Below are positions 51,513 to 61,125 of a stretch of 64,000 bases of DNA, piece after piece. Position 1 is the first letter of the stretch, and every line of letters begins with the position of its first letter. Origin of the DNA: Streptomyces sp. LX-29 (lineage in GTDB: Bacteria; Actinomycetota; Actinomycetes; Streptomycetales; Streptomycetaceae); assembly GCF_029541745.1 (NCBI RefSeq), contig NZ_CP089746.1, positions 6,457,559 through 6,521,558 on the forward strand. The letters run 5' to 3'. The translations under genes were made by a program, and so were the position numbers. The notes under the pieces were generated by a model. That model was not told where the DNA came from. It saw only the letters and a list, made by a program, of their open reading frames with translations, and searched no databases.

Positions 51513-52562
51513 TCAGCGGAGGTGCTCGCGGGTGGGGACGACGCCCTCCTGGTCGGAGACCAGGAACAGCCCGGCCATGCCGTGGTCGGAGTGGGGTTGC
51601 ACATGGCAGTGGTACATCCAGGCGCCGGGGCCGACGTCCTCGCCCGCGATCACCTGGAAGCCGAAGGAGTCGGCGGGCCCGGTCACCTTGTTGTCGATGA
51701 TCCGGCTGGGGTCGCCCAGGCCGGCCAGCATGCCCGTGCGGTTGTCCGCCCAACGGTGGCCGTGCAGATGGAAGGTGTGGAAGAGCTTGCCGTGCGTGAT
51801 CATGATGATCTCGACCCGGTCGCCCATGGTGGCCCGGAGGTTGGGCCCCTCCCGCAGGTTGTTGATCTTGGTGTCGTTGAAGACGATCGTGAACTGCCGG
51901 TCCGGCAGGATGTCGCCCTTGCGGCGGACGACCACCGGGCCGTACAGGCCCCGGCGGAGGCCCCCGGTGCCGTGCGGGGTGCCCACCATGTGGTCGTGGT
52001 AGTGCCAGTAGCCGGCGCTGCCGCCGCGCCAGGTGCCGTCCGGGCGCTGGGTGGGGGCGTGGCTGCGCCAGGTGTAGACGCGGCGCTCACCCGGCCGCAC
52101 CGCGCCGCCCTGGTGGAAGGTGCCGTCGCTGTCGATGTCGTAGTCGAGGCCGTGCGGGTGCAGGCTGCATGTGGTGTCCATGGTGTTCTCGAACTCGATG
52201 TGCAGGGTGTCGCCCTCCACCATCTCGATCACCGGGCCGGGGATCGTCGCCTTGCCCCGCTCCCGCCCGTACCCCATCTGCCCGTTGGGCAGCCGCTCCG
52301 CGTAGAGCCGCATCCGGTGCACCTCGCCGCCGGCCCGGGTGACCCGGCGCAGCCGGCGGGCGGCCGGACTGTCCGGCGACTGGGGCGCTTCCGGCTCGAG
52401 GGGGGCGCCGCCCGGCCCGGGGGCCTCCGGCTCCCGGGGGTTGCTCCGCGCCGACGCGGGGGCGAGGCCGAAGGGGGATACCGCGGCGGCGGCCGCGCCG
52501 CCCGTGAACAGCCGTCTGCTGAAGGTGCGTCGGGGCGCGCCGCCGACTTCTGCCTCACTCAT
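51513..52562 (-). CDS. Two-domain small laccase (multicopper oxidase)
   Basis: 349 residues, matching the two-domain SLAC/EpoA type that acts as a trimer. The twin-arginine signal RRTFSRRLFTGGAAAAAVSP exports it folded. Copper motifs are in order HPHGLDYD, YWHYHDHM, FHLHGHRW and WMYHCHVQPHSDHGM, with the HCH type 1/type 3 pair. It oxidises phenols or Cu(I) while reducing O2 to water. ATG 52562 has GGGAGAG upstream; longer starts lie in the promoter. It resembles enzymes linked to development and lignin oxidation in Streptomyces. Confidence 0.95.
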   Translation of the reverse strand: MSEAEVGGAPRRTFSRRLFTGGAAAAAVSPFGLAPASARSNPREPEAPGPGGAPLEPEAPQSPDSPAARRLRRVTRAGGEVHRMRLYAERLPNGQMGYGRERGKATIPGPVIEMVEGDTLHIEFENTMDTTCSLHPHGLDYDIDSDGTFHQGGAVRPGERRVYTWRSHAPTQRPDGTWRGGSAGYWHYHDHMVGTPHGTGGLRRGLYGPVVVRRKGDILPDRQFTIVFNDTKINNLREGPNLRATMGDRVEIIMITHGKLFHTFHLHGHRWADNRTGMLAGLGDPSRIIDNKVTGPADSFGFQVIAGEDVGPGAWMYHCHVQPHSDHGMAGLFLVSDQEGVVPTREHLR

Positions 52563-52856
52563 CGCTCTCCCGGCTCGCGGGTTCCCCGGGGCGCCTGAGC
52601 GCGGGGGAACCGCGTAGATCGGTTGGTTCGGTTGGATCAATGCGGACATAACATATCAAAAATATGCGTAAAGCCATGGACTCACCACGGCGGCGACCCC
52701 GGCCGGCCCGAGCTGACTCGCAGTCAAACCGCGGGAGCCTACCCACCGCCGCGCCCCCGCGGACGGAATTCATCACACCTTGAGCGGCCCTGAGACCGGG
52801 GCGAGCGCGTCCGCGTACGACTGGATGGCCAGGTATCCCCGACTGGAGGTCGAGAG
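52563..52856. promoter_or_regulatory. Divergent promoter region, laccase and protease
   Basis: 294 bases without a gene. An AT-rich core at 52645-52675 contains CATAT-CAAAA-ATATG (52652-52666), a possible promoter or metal-regulator site. The laccase is likely driven leftward and the protease rightward from here. Confidence 0.5.
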
Positions 52857-54008
52857 TTGAGCCACCGACGTGTGAACAAGAGGACAGGTGTCATAGTCGG
52901 CGCCGGCATCGCCGCGCTCGTGACGGGGGCGATCCTGCTCCCCCAGGCCAACGCCAGCCCGGACGCCCCCGACACCCCCTCCGGACCGCGCACGCTCAGC
53001 GGCCCCTCCGCCGCGCGGCTCGCCTCCACGCTCACCGGCGACCTCGGCGAGAACGCGGCCGGCTGGTACTACGACGCCGACGCCCGGCGGCTGGTGGTGA
53101 ACGTGCTGGACGCCGACTCCGCAGGACGGGTGCGCGACCAGGGCGCGGTGGCCCGGACCGTGCGGAACAGTACCGCCGAACTGCGCGCCGCCACCCGCGT
53201 CCTCGGCGACAAGGCGGCCGTGCCCGGCACCGCCTGGTCCATCGACCCGCGCAGCAACCGCGTCGTGGTCCTCGCCGACCGCACGGTGACCGGAGCCGAA
53301 CTGACCACGGTCACCTCGGCCGCGGAACGGATGGACGGCCTGGTGACCGTGAAGCGGTCCGCTGGGGAGTTCCGCACCTTCGCGGGCAACGAGGCGCTGG
53401 ACGGCGGGGACGCCATCTTCGGCGGCGGCTCCCGCTGCTCGCTCGGCTTCAACGTCGTCGTCGACGGGGCGCCCGGTTTCCTCACCGCCGGCCACTGCGG
53501 CAACGCCTCCCGGTCCTGGAGCGTGGACCAGGGGGGCCAGCCGGTGGGCACCGTGCGCAGCTCCGAGTTCCCCGGCAGCGACTTCGCCCTGGTGACCTAC
53601 GACGACCAGGCCGTCCCGGCCACCAGCAGCGTCGACCTCCAGGACGGCTCCACCCAGCCCATCACCCGCGTCGCCGAGGCCAGCGTGGGCATGCCGGTGC
53701 AACGCTCCGGCTCCACCACCGGGCTGAGCGAGGGGACCGTCACCGGTCTGGACGCCACGGTCAACTACGGCGACGGCCAGATCGTCACCGGCCTCATCCA
53801 GACCGACGTCTGCGCCGAGCCCGGGGACAGCGGCGGCGCGATGTTCTCCGGCGACGCCGCGGTGGGGCTGACCTCCGGCGGCAGCGGCGACTGCACGCAG
53901 GGCGGCGAGACCTTCTTCCAGCCGGTGTCCGCGGCGCTGGCCGCCACGGGCGCCGAACTCCCGGTCGGGGGCGGTGAGGCGCCCGGCGACGGCGGACCGG
54001 TGAACTGA
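52857..54008 (+). CDS. Streptogrisin-type S1 serine protease precursor
   Basis: 383 residues. A signal peptide (GVIVGAGIAALVTGAILL, cleaved near ANA-SP) is followed by an alpha-lytic-type pro-region to about residue 186. The mature chymotrypsin-fold domain begins near IFGGGSRCSLGFNVV. The triad is His213 (TAGHC), Asp242 (SDFALV) and Ser325 (GDSGG). A Gly/Pro-rich end closes the protein. The TTG at 52857 is chosen because GGAGG lies 7 nt before it; the nearest GTG (52869) lacks a site. It is secreted and probably serves nutrition or development. Confidence 0.94.
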   Translation: MSHRRVNKRTGVIVGAGIAALVTGAILLPQANASPDAPDTPSGPRTLSGPSAARLASTLTGDLGENAAGWYYDADARRLVVNVLDADSAGRVRDQGAVARTVRNSTAELRAATRVLGDKAAVPGTAWSIDPRSNRVVVLADRTVTGAELTTVTSAAERMDGLVTVKRSAGEFRTFAGNEALDGGDAIFGGGSRCSLGFNVVVDGAPGFLTAGHCGNASRSWSVDQGGQPVGTVRSSEFPGSDFALVTYDDQAVPATSSVDLQDGSTQPITRVAEASVGMPVQRSGSTTGLSEGTVTGLDATVNYGDGQIVTGLIQTDVCAEPGDSGGAMFSGDAAVGLTSGGSGDCTQGGETFFQPVSAALAATGAELPVGGGEAPGDGGPVN

Positions 54009-54107
54009 CCGGAACCGTCGGGTCGGCCCCCGCGCGCCCTCCCTCCGCCGGGGCCCCGGGCATCCCTCCCTGCCCCGTGCCCGGGGCCCCGGCCTCCCCT
54101 CGTGACA

Positions 54108-54141
54108 CAGTGCCCCCGGCCGCCGACGGCCGGGGGCACTG
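54108..54141 (+). terminator. 15-bp perfect hairpin after the protease gene
   Basis: CAGTGCCCCCGGCCG and its complement are separated by the 4-nt loop CCGA, 100 nt after the protease stop codon. There is no long T run, as is common in Streptomyces terminators. It insulates the protease from corA. Confidence 0.8.
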
Positions 54142-54254
54142 CCGGCTCCGGACCCGGCAGGGCCGAAGCGGCGGTGGACCCACCGGTGCGGCCGGCTCCC
54201 CGTGTCGCGCCCGCTCCTGCGAGACTGGCCCGGTCCCATCCGAAGGAGCACCAC

Positions 54255-55355
54255 ATGTCCATGGCACGTCACCTCCGCAAGGCGGTGCGGCTTCCGCTAC
54301 GGCGCCGCCGCGTCGACCTCAGCCACCCCGCCCGCTCACCCCTGGGCACCTCGGTGGTGAACTGCGTGGCCTACCTCGACGGGGCCCGGCAGTCGGGGGC
54401 CTGCCCCGCGGGCGAGGCGATCGAGCGGGTGCGCAGGGCCGCCGGAGGCTTCGTGTGGATCGGGCTGCACGAGCCCACCGAGGTGGAGTTCGCGGACATC
54501 GCCAAGCTGTTCGGGCTGCATCCGCTGGCGGTGGAGGACGCCGTCCACGCGCATCAGCGGCCCAAGCTGGAGCGGTACGACGACACCCTGTTCGCCGTCT
54601 TCAAGACCGTGCGCTACGTCGAGCACGACCAGCTCACCGCGACCAGCGAGGTGGTGGACACCGGCGAGATCATGGTGTTCACCGGCCCGGACTTCGTGAT
54701 CACCGTACGGCACGGGCGACACGGCTCGCTCGGGCCGCTGCGCGAGGAGCTGGAGGCCGACCCCGGCCAGCTGGCCAAGGGGCCCTCGGCCGTGCTGCAC
54801 GCCATCGCCGACCATGTCGTCGACGACTACCTCGCGGTCGCCGAGGCGGTCCAGGACGACATCGACCAGGTGGAGACCGAGGTCTTCGCCCCCCGCGTCG
54901 GTGAGCGCGGCACCGGCGACCCGGGGCGGATCTACCAGCTCAAGCGCGAACTGCTGGAGCTGAAGCGAGCGGTGGCACCGCTCGACCGCCCACTGCAGCA
55001 GCTGGCCACCCAGCCCATGCGGCTGGTCGACCCGGACATACAGAAGTACTTCCGCGACGTCGCCGACCACCTGGCCCGGGTCACCGAGCAGGTCGCCTCC
55101 TTCGACGAGCTGCTGAACTCCATCCTCCAGGCCCATCTGGCGCAGGTGACCGTCGCCCAGAACGAGGACATGCGCAAGATCACGGCCTGGGCGGCCATCA
55201 TCGCCGTGCCCACCATGGTCTGCGGTGTCTACGGCATGAACTTCGACCACATGCCGGAGCTCCGGTGGCGGTTCGGCTATCCGCTCGCGCTGTCGGTGAT
55301 CGCGGTCGCGTGCTTCGCCATCCACCGGGGCTTCCGGCGCAACGGCTGGCTGTGA
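54255..55355 (+). CDS. corA: CorA-family Mg2+/Co2+ transporter
   Basis: 366 residues. A large cytoplasmic domain (LFGLHPLAVEDAVHAHQRPK, VFKTVRYVEHD) is followed by two C-terminal helices. The selectivity signature YGMNFDHMPEL lies in the loop between them. The pentameric channel admits Mg2+ and sometimes Co2+. ATG 54255 has AAGGAG upstream; the frame is open earlier but runs through the terminator hairpin. The gene is monocistronic. Confidence 0.95.
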   Translation: MSMARHLRKAVRLPLRRRRVDLSHPARSPLGTSVVNCVAYLDGARQSGACPAGEAIERVRRAAGGFVWIGLHEPTEVEFADIAKLFGLHPLAVEDAVHAHQRPKLERYDDTLFAVFKTVRYVEHDQLTATSEVVDTGEIMVFTGPDFVITVRHGRHGSLGPLREELEADPGQLAKGPSAVLHAIADHVVDDYLAVAEAVQDDIDQVETEVFAPRVGERGTGDPGRIYQLKRELLELKRAVAPLDRPLQQLATQPMRLVDPDIQKYFRDVADHLARVTEQVASFDELLNSILQAHLAQVTVAQNEDMRKITAWAAIIAVPTMVCGVYGMNFDHMPELRWRFGYPLALSVIAVACFAIHRGFRRNGWL

Positions 55356-55403
55356 ACCGTGGCCTCGGCCCTGCCCCTGGGCTGTGGCCCGCGGCCGTGA
55401 CCC

Positions 55404-55823
55404 TCAGAGGGCGATGCGGCGCTCCTCCGCGGTGATCGCGAGGTCGTTGATGGAGGCGTAACGCCGCCGCATCAGCCCGTGCTCGTCGAACTCCCAGTTC
55501 TCGTTGCCGTACGAGCGGTACCACTGGCCGTCGTGGTCGTGCCACTCGTACTCGAAGCGCACCGCGATGCGGTGGTCGGAGTACGCCCACAGCTCCTTGC
55601 GCAGCCGGTAGTCCAGCTCGCGCTCCCACTTCGCGGTCAGGAACTCCACGATCTCGGCGCGCCCGTTGAGGAAGACGTCGCGGTTGCGCCATTCGGAGTC
55701 CGGGGTGTAGCCGAGCGCGACCCGCTCGGGGTCCCTGCTGTTCCAGGCGTCCTCGGCCGCGCGGACCTTCTGCTGGGCGGTCTCGGCGGTGAACGGCGGC
55801 AGTGGCGGACGGGTGACGGTCAT
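55404..55823 (-). CDS. DUF1348 / SnoaL-like NTF2-fold protein
   Basis: 139 residues. Conserved stretches AEDAWNSRDPERVALGYTPD, WRNRDVF, FLTAKWERELDYRLRKELWA and RFEYEWHDHDGQWYRSYGNE mark DUF1348, a nuclear-transport-factor-2-like fold. No enzymatic activity is established. It is divergent from a TetR gene, with two palindromic operators between, so it is probably repressed by that regulator. Confidence 0.9.
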   Translation of the reverse strand: MTVTRPPLPPFTAETAQQKVRAAEDAWNSRDPERVALGYTPDSEWRNRDVFLNGRAEIVEFLTAKWERELDYRLRKELWAYSDHRIAVRFEYEWHDHDGQWYRSYGNENWEFDEHGLMRRRYASINDLAITAEERRIAL

Positions 55824-55868
55824 CGGTGCTCCCTTGTGCGATCGGGGGTGTGGAGGGGTGTGCCAGCT

Positions 55869-55886
55869 GGAGAACGATCGTTCTCC
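55869..55886. promoter_or_regulatory. Perfect palindromic operator GGAGAACGATCGTTCTCC
   Basis: An 18-bp perfect palindrome 46 nt before the DUF1348 start. It is matched by the near copy at 55906-55921, so the pair probably binds the divergent TetR protein. Confidence 0.8.
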
Positions 55887-55905
55887 CCGCTGCGCGGTAG
55901 CCTAG

Positions 55906-55921
55906 GAGAACGATGATTCTC
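55906..55921. promoter_or_regulatory. Second, imperfect operator GAGAACGATGATTCTC
   Basis: It differs from the perfect copy at a central base and lies nearer the TetR gene. Its centre is 36 nt from that of 55869-55886. Confidence 0.75.
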
Positions 55922-55982
55922 ATGCAAGGGGAGTCCACGGCCGGCCCGCGCCGGTACGGACTCACGCAGGGCGAGGGGTGAC

Positions 55983-56540
55983 ATGGAAACCGCGACGCTG
56001 GAGACGAAGGTCCTCGACGCAGCCGAGGCGCTCTTCTACGGCCGGGGCCTTCAGACGGTGGGCATGGACCAGATCCGGTCCGCCTCCGGGGTCTCGCTCA
56101 AGCGCCTGTACCAGCTGTTCCCCTCCAAGGACACCCTGGTGCTGGCGTATCTGCACCGGCGCGACGAACGCTGGCGCGCGGAGCTGACACGGCAGGTCGC
56201 GGCGGTCACGGAGGCCCCGCGCGAGCGGATCCTGGCGGTCTACGACTGGCTCGACCGCTGGTTCCGGGAGCCGGACTTCCGCGGCTGCGCCTTCGTCAAC
56301 TCCTTCGGGGAGCTGGGCGCCGCCTCGGAGCCGGTGGCCGAAGCCGCCCGCGCCCACAAGGCCGCCTTCCGGGACTATCTGTCGGGCCTGGTGGCCGCCG
56401 CCGGACTGCCCGAGCACCTCACCGACCAGCTCTTCCTGCTGGCCGAGGGCGCCATCACCACGGCCGCCGTCTCCGGCGGCCCCGAGCCCGCGCGTCAGGC
56501 GCGCGAGGCAGCGCGGGCGCTGATGGACGCGGCGGGCTGA
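55983..56540 (+). CDS. TetR-family transcriptional regulator
   Basis: 185 residues. The HTH covers AEALFYGRGLQTVGMDQIRS then ASGVSLKRLYQLFPSKDTL (about residues 12-50). The C-terminal domain is of the YcdC/AcnR-like type (RDYLSGLVAAAGLPEHLTDQ). It is divergent from DUF1348. The palindromes at 55869 and 55906 make autoregulation and DUF1348 repression likely. The ligand is unknown. Confidence 0.92.
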   Translation: METATLETKVLDAAEALFYGRGLQTVGMDQIRSASGVSLKRLYQLFPSKDTLVLAYLHRRDERWRAELTRQVAAVTEAPRERILAVYDWLDRWFREPDFRGCAFVNSFGELGAASEPVAEAARAHKAAFRDYLSGLVAAAGLPEHLTDQLFLLAEGAITTAAVSGGPEPARQAREAARALMDAAG

Positions 56541-56598
56541 GCGCGCCCGGGCGCCGCGGCCGGGGCCGGACGTGGTGGCGCGGCGGCCGCGCCCCGTC

Positions 56599-57477
56599 TC
56601 ACCTGGGTGGGACGAGCGTGAAGTAGCGGTCCACCATCGCTCGGTCGCCGGCCACGGCGTCGAGCCGCTCGGCGGGCACCCGCTGCCACAGGAAGAGCAT
56701 CAGATCGGAGGCCGTCCCGGTGAGCTCGACGTCGCAGGCGTCGCAGGCGTCGCAGGCGTCGGTGGCGTCGGTGGCGTCGGTGGCGTCGGGGGCTTGGGAC
56801 GTGCCGCCGAGGCAGTGTGGCCCACCGGCGAGCCGGATCTCGTCCCCCTCGAAGCACACCGTCCACCGCCCGGGGCCGTCGCTCTGCCGGAAGCCGAACC
56901 GTTCGCCCGCGCCGGGCGGGGCCCCCAGCCACTGGCGCCGGGCCGGCGCCATCACCTCGAAGGTGTGCCCGACGGCGGCCGTCGCCAGCCCGGTCGGCAT
57001 CGGCCGGGGCGTCCCGATCGCACCCTCCGCGTCCCAGCGGTGCACGGCCGTCTCGATGGTCTGCGTCAGCAGCCAGAAGCCGATGCTCCGGTCCCGGCCG
57101 AAGGTCCACACCTCCTCGCTCAGGTCCCGCGTGGTGAAGAGCGACTCCAACACGGCCGCCCCGCCCCCGAACCAGTCGATCAGGCTCACCGGCACCGGAC
57201 CGAAGTGGGGCGCGTCCTCCAGCGACGCCGGCCACTCCGTGCGCTCCGGCGGCAGGTCGGCCAGGAACTCCGGGGCCGCGACGTCCGGGGGCTGCGACAG
57301 ACGTTCCCTGACGATGTGGATGACGGTGCGATGCACTCCGGAGAGGTGCGCGATCAGATCGGTCACCGTCCAGTCGGGGCAGGACGGGACGAGTGGCGCC
57401 CCGTCCTCCTCGGCCGCCCGGCGGACCGCCACCTCGAACGCCCGCGCCTCGCTGCGGAAATAAGGGACGTAGTCCAT
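56599..57477 (-). CDS. Maleylpyruvate-isomerase/DinB-type mycothiol-dependent protein
   Basis: 292 residues. The N-terminal MDMPI domain has VPSCPDWTVTDLIAHLSGVH and, later, TQTIETAVHRWDAEGAIG, which carry the metal-binding His/Asp/Glu positions. The C-terminal domain holds a tract of DAT/DAC repeats (56727-56795) before VELTGTASDLMLFLWQRVPA. Mycothiol-dependent isomerases and thiol transferases share this fold; the actual reaction is unknown. It is divergent from the CDF gene. Confidence 0.88.
   Translation of the reverse strand: MDYVPYFRSEARAFEVAVRRAAEEDGAPLVPSCPDWTVTDLIAHLSGVHRTVIHIVRERLSQPPDVAAPEFLADLPPERTEWPASLEDAPHFGPVPVSLIDWFGGGAAVLESLFTTRDLSEEVWTFGRDRSIGFWLLTQTIETAVHRWDAEGAIGTPRPMPTGLATAAVGHTFEVMAPARRQWLGAPPGAGERFGFRQSDGPGRWTVCFEGDEIRLAGGPHCLGGTSQAPDATDATDATDACDACDACDVELTGTASDLMLFLWQRVPAERLDAVAGDRAMVDRYFTLVPPR
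56728..56790 (-). repeat. 9-bp in-frame repeat encoding DAT/DAC
   Basis: About seven copies of ggcgtcgca or ggcgtcggt encode Asp-Ala-Thr and Asp-Ala-Cys units in a loop of the MDMPI-family protein. The Cys-containing version adds three cysteines. Confidence 0.85.
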
Positions 57478-57623
57478 GGCCTTGGCGCTACCCAGGTTTC
57501 CCCGGCCCTACGCGGGGCGCCGCGCACGCTGCCGACACCCGGTAGTTGCATGTCCATCGCACCTGGTCAGCGGGCGTATGACGGCAGTAGCCGCAAGGGG
57601 CTCGGTGTGCCAACGTACGAGAC

Positions 57624-58919
<1,296 letters not shown>

Positions 58920-58921
58920 CG

Positions 58922-61042
58922 TCAGCCCGTCGAGCTGGGGACCGCCCACTCGACGGGCACCCCGTCCTCGAGGTCGAAGCGCACCGGTCGCGAACCGCGC
59001 AGCGCCTCCTGGGTGTAGGCGCTCCAGATCTGGGCGTGGCTGCTGTCGCCGGGCCCGCCGGCGCCCCTGAGGCGGATCTGCTTCTGGGTCTTCGGGTCCT
59101 CGCCGAACAGCCCGACCGCGGTGACCAGTTCCGGCGTGTAGCCGATGAACCATGCCGCCTTGCGGTCGTCGGACCGGCCCGCCGCGCCCGCCACGGCCTG
59201 CGGCACGTTCCGCACGGAGGCGGGGACGCCGTTGCCCTTGACCGCGTCGGCCTCGAGCGCGAAGGTCACCGCGTCGGCCGTGCCGCGTGAGATGACGTGG
59301 TCGCCGACCGGGTCCGGCAGCTCGGCCCGCTCGTGCCCGCGCTGGGCCGACGCCACCACCGAGGGTGTGACCTTCCGGCCGTGGTTGTCGAGGGTGGCGT
59401 ACACCCCGGCCAGCTCCAGCGGGCTGCTGCCCATCAGACCGAGCTCGGTGGAGCGCTCGGCGTCGAAGCCGGGCGCCTTGGAATCCATGCCCAGGTCCGC
59501 CGCGGTCTGCTTGATCCTCCCCGGGGTCACGTCCTCCGTGCCGTCGCCGTGCTCCAGCGAGGCGGCCAGCACCAGGGGTTCGAAGGCGGATCCCACCTGG
59601 TAGTCGGTGCGGGTGGCGTTGTTGATGTAGTGCCTGGTGTAGTCGCGGCCGCCGTAGAACGCCACCACCTTGCCGGTGCGCGGGTCCACCGAGACCGCCC
59701 CCGCCTGCGTGGCGGAGCTCTTCGCCCGGTCGGTGATCGCCTTCTCCAGGGCCCGCTGCTTCACCGGGTCGACGCTGAGGGTGATGGTCCAGCCGCCCGC
59801 CGCCAGGTCCTGCTCGCTGACGCCGGAGGCGATCAGCTCGCGGCGTGCCGCGTCGACCAGATAGCCGGCCTGGCCGTCGAGGCCGGGGGTGGGCTCGGGG
59901 GCGCGCGGCACGGCGAAGCGCTGCCGCCGCCGCTCGCCCGGGTCCAGCCAGCCCACCTCGACCATGTTGTTCAGGACGTAGTTCCAGCGCTGCTTCACCA
60001 GCTTGCGGGAGACCGGGCCGGCGATGGCCCAGTCGTACTGGCTGGGGGCCTGCACCAGCGCCGCGAGGTAGGCGCCCTCCGACACGGTGAGCTTCTCCAC
60101 GTCCTTGCCGTAGTAGGCGCGGGCCGCGGCCTGGATGCCGTACGCGTTGCGGCCGAAGTAACTGGTGTTCAGATAGCCGGCGAGGATGTCGTCCTTGGAG
60201 TTGCGCTGATCCACCTTGAGCGCGATGACCAGCTCCTTCACCTTGCGGGTGACCGTCTGGTCCTGACTCAGGTAGTAGTTCTTCACATACTGCTGGGTGA
60301 TGGTCGAGCCGCCCTGGGTGCCCTTGCCGGTCACGGTGTTGAGCAGGCCGCGCGCCACGCCCACCGGGTCGACGCCCCGGTCCTGGTAGAAGGACTTGTT
60401 CTCGGCGGCGACGAAGGCGCGCTGCACCACCTTGGGCACCCTGCTGAGGTCGACGCTCTCCCGGTTGATCTCGCCGGTGCGGGCTGCCACGGTGCCGTCG
60501 CTGTAGAGGTAGACGTTGCTCTGCGCCTTGGCCAGGGCGTTGGCCTTGGGGATGTCGATGGAGAAGTACAGCACCGCGAAGCCCGCGAGCAGCAGCGCCC
60601 AGAAGCCGAAGAAGTAGGCGAGCAGCTTCCGCCAGGTGAAGAAGCGGCGGAAGCCGGTCTTCTTCGGCCGCTTCGACCTCTGCCGCCGCGACATGGGCCG
60701 TCTCGACGCGGCCCTCCGGCGCCGTGACGGCCGCTGTCCGTCCGGCCCTCCGGCCGCCGCCGGCTTCCCGACCCGCGGGAGCACCGCGGTGCTCGCGGAG
60801 CTCTCGGCCGTCTCCGGCGGTCCGGACGTCGTGGACGCGCCCGTCGTCGCCGGCTCCCCGGCCGCCGTGGCCGACGGGGCGGTGGCCGACTCGGTGGCCG
60901 TGGCCGGCTTCTCGGCAGCCGTGGACCTCCCGGCCGCGACCGCCTTCTTGGCCCTCGCCAGGGCCCTGCCCGCCGCCGCGGCACCGTCCCACCGCCGCAC
61001 CACCGCGGTCACCCGCATCCGCCTCATCCGCATGCGGGCCAT
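58922..61042 (-). CDS. Class A penicillin-binding protein with a degenerate transpeptidase domain
   Basis: 706 residues. A basic low-complexity N terminus (1-130) precedes one membrane helix (about 140-162). The GT51 transglycosylase is intact: AAENKSFYQDRG with Glu214, QGGSTITQQYVKNYYL (243 on), RKVKELVIALKVDQ and ILAGYLNTSYFGRNAYGIQA. The transpeptidase half is not: the SxxK motif reads S485-A-F-E488, the KTG motif reads A-A-G (620-622), and the segment that should hold SxN is missing. It likely makes glycan strands without cross-linking. The gene ends 2 nt from the convergent CDF gene, next to cseC. Confidence 0.93.
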   Translation of the reverse strand: MARMRMRRMRVTAVVRRWDGAAAAGRALARAKKAVAAGRSTAAEKPATATESATAPSATAAGEPATTGASTTSGPPETAESSASTAVLPRVGKPAAAGGPDGQRPSRRRRAASRRPMSRRQRSKRPKKTGFRRFFTWRKLLAYFFGFWALLLAGFAVLYFSIDIPKANALAKAQSNVYLYSDGTVAARTGEINRESVDLSRVPKVVQRAFVAAENKSFYQDRGVDPVGVARGLLNTVTGKGTQGGSTITQQYVKNYYLSQDQTVTRKVKELVIALKVDQRNSKDDILAGYLNTSYFGRNAYGIQAAARAYYGKDVEKLTVSEGAYLAALVQAPSQYDWAIAGPVSRKLVKQRWNYVLNNMVEVGWLDPGERRRQRFAVPRAPEPTPGLDGQAGYLVDAARRELIASGVSEQDLAAGGWTITLSVDPVKQRALEKAITDRAKSSATQAGAVSVDPRTGKVVAFYGGRDYTRHYINNATRTDYQVGSAFEPLVLAASLEHGDGTEDVTPGRIKQTAADLGMDSKAPGFDAERSTELGLMGSSPLELAGVYATLDNHGRKVTPSVVASAQRGHERAELPDPVGDHVISRGTADAVTFALEADAVKGNGVPASVRNVPQAVAGAAGRSDDRKAAWFIGYTPELVTAVGLFGEDPKTQKQIRLRGAGGPGDSSHAQIWSAYTQEALRGSRPVRFDLEDGVPVEWAVPSSTG

Positions 61043-61125
61043 GCTGCGCGGGGAAGATCTTCAGAACCGCACCGCTCGGCGTCGGCCGGGCCTCGGTGAC
61101 GACTCGACTTCCCCTCGGGGATGTA

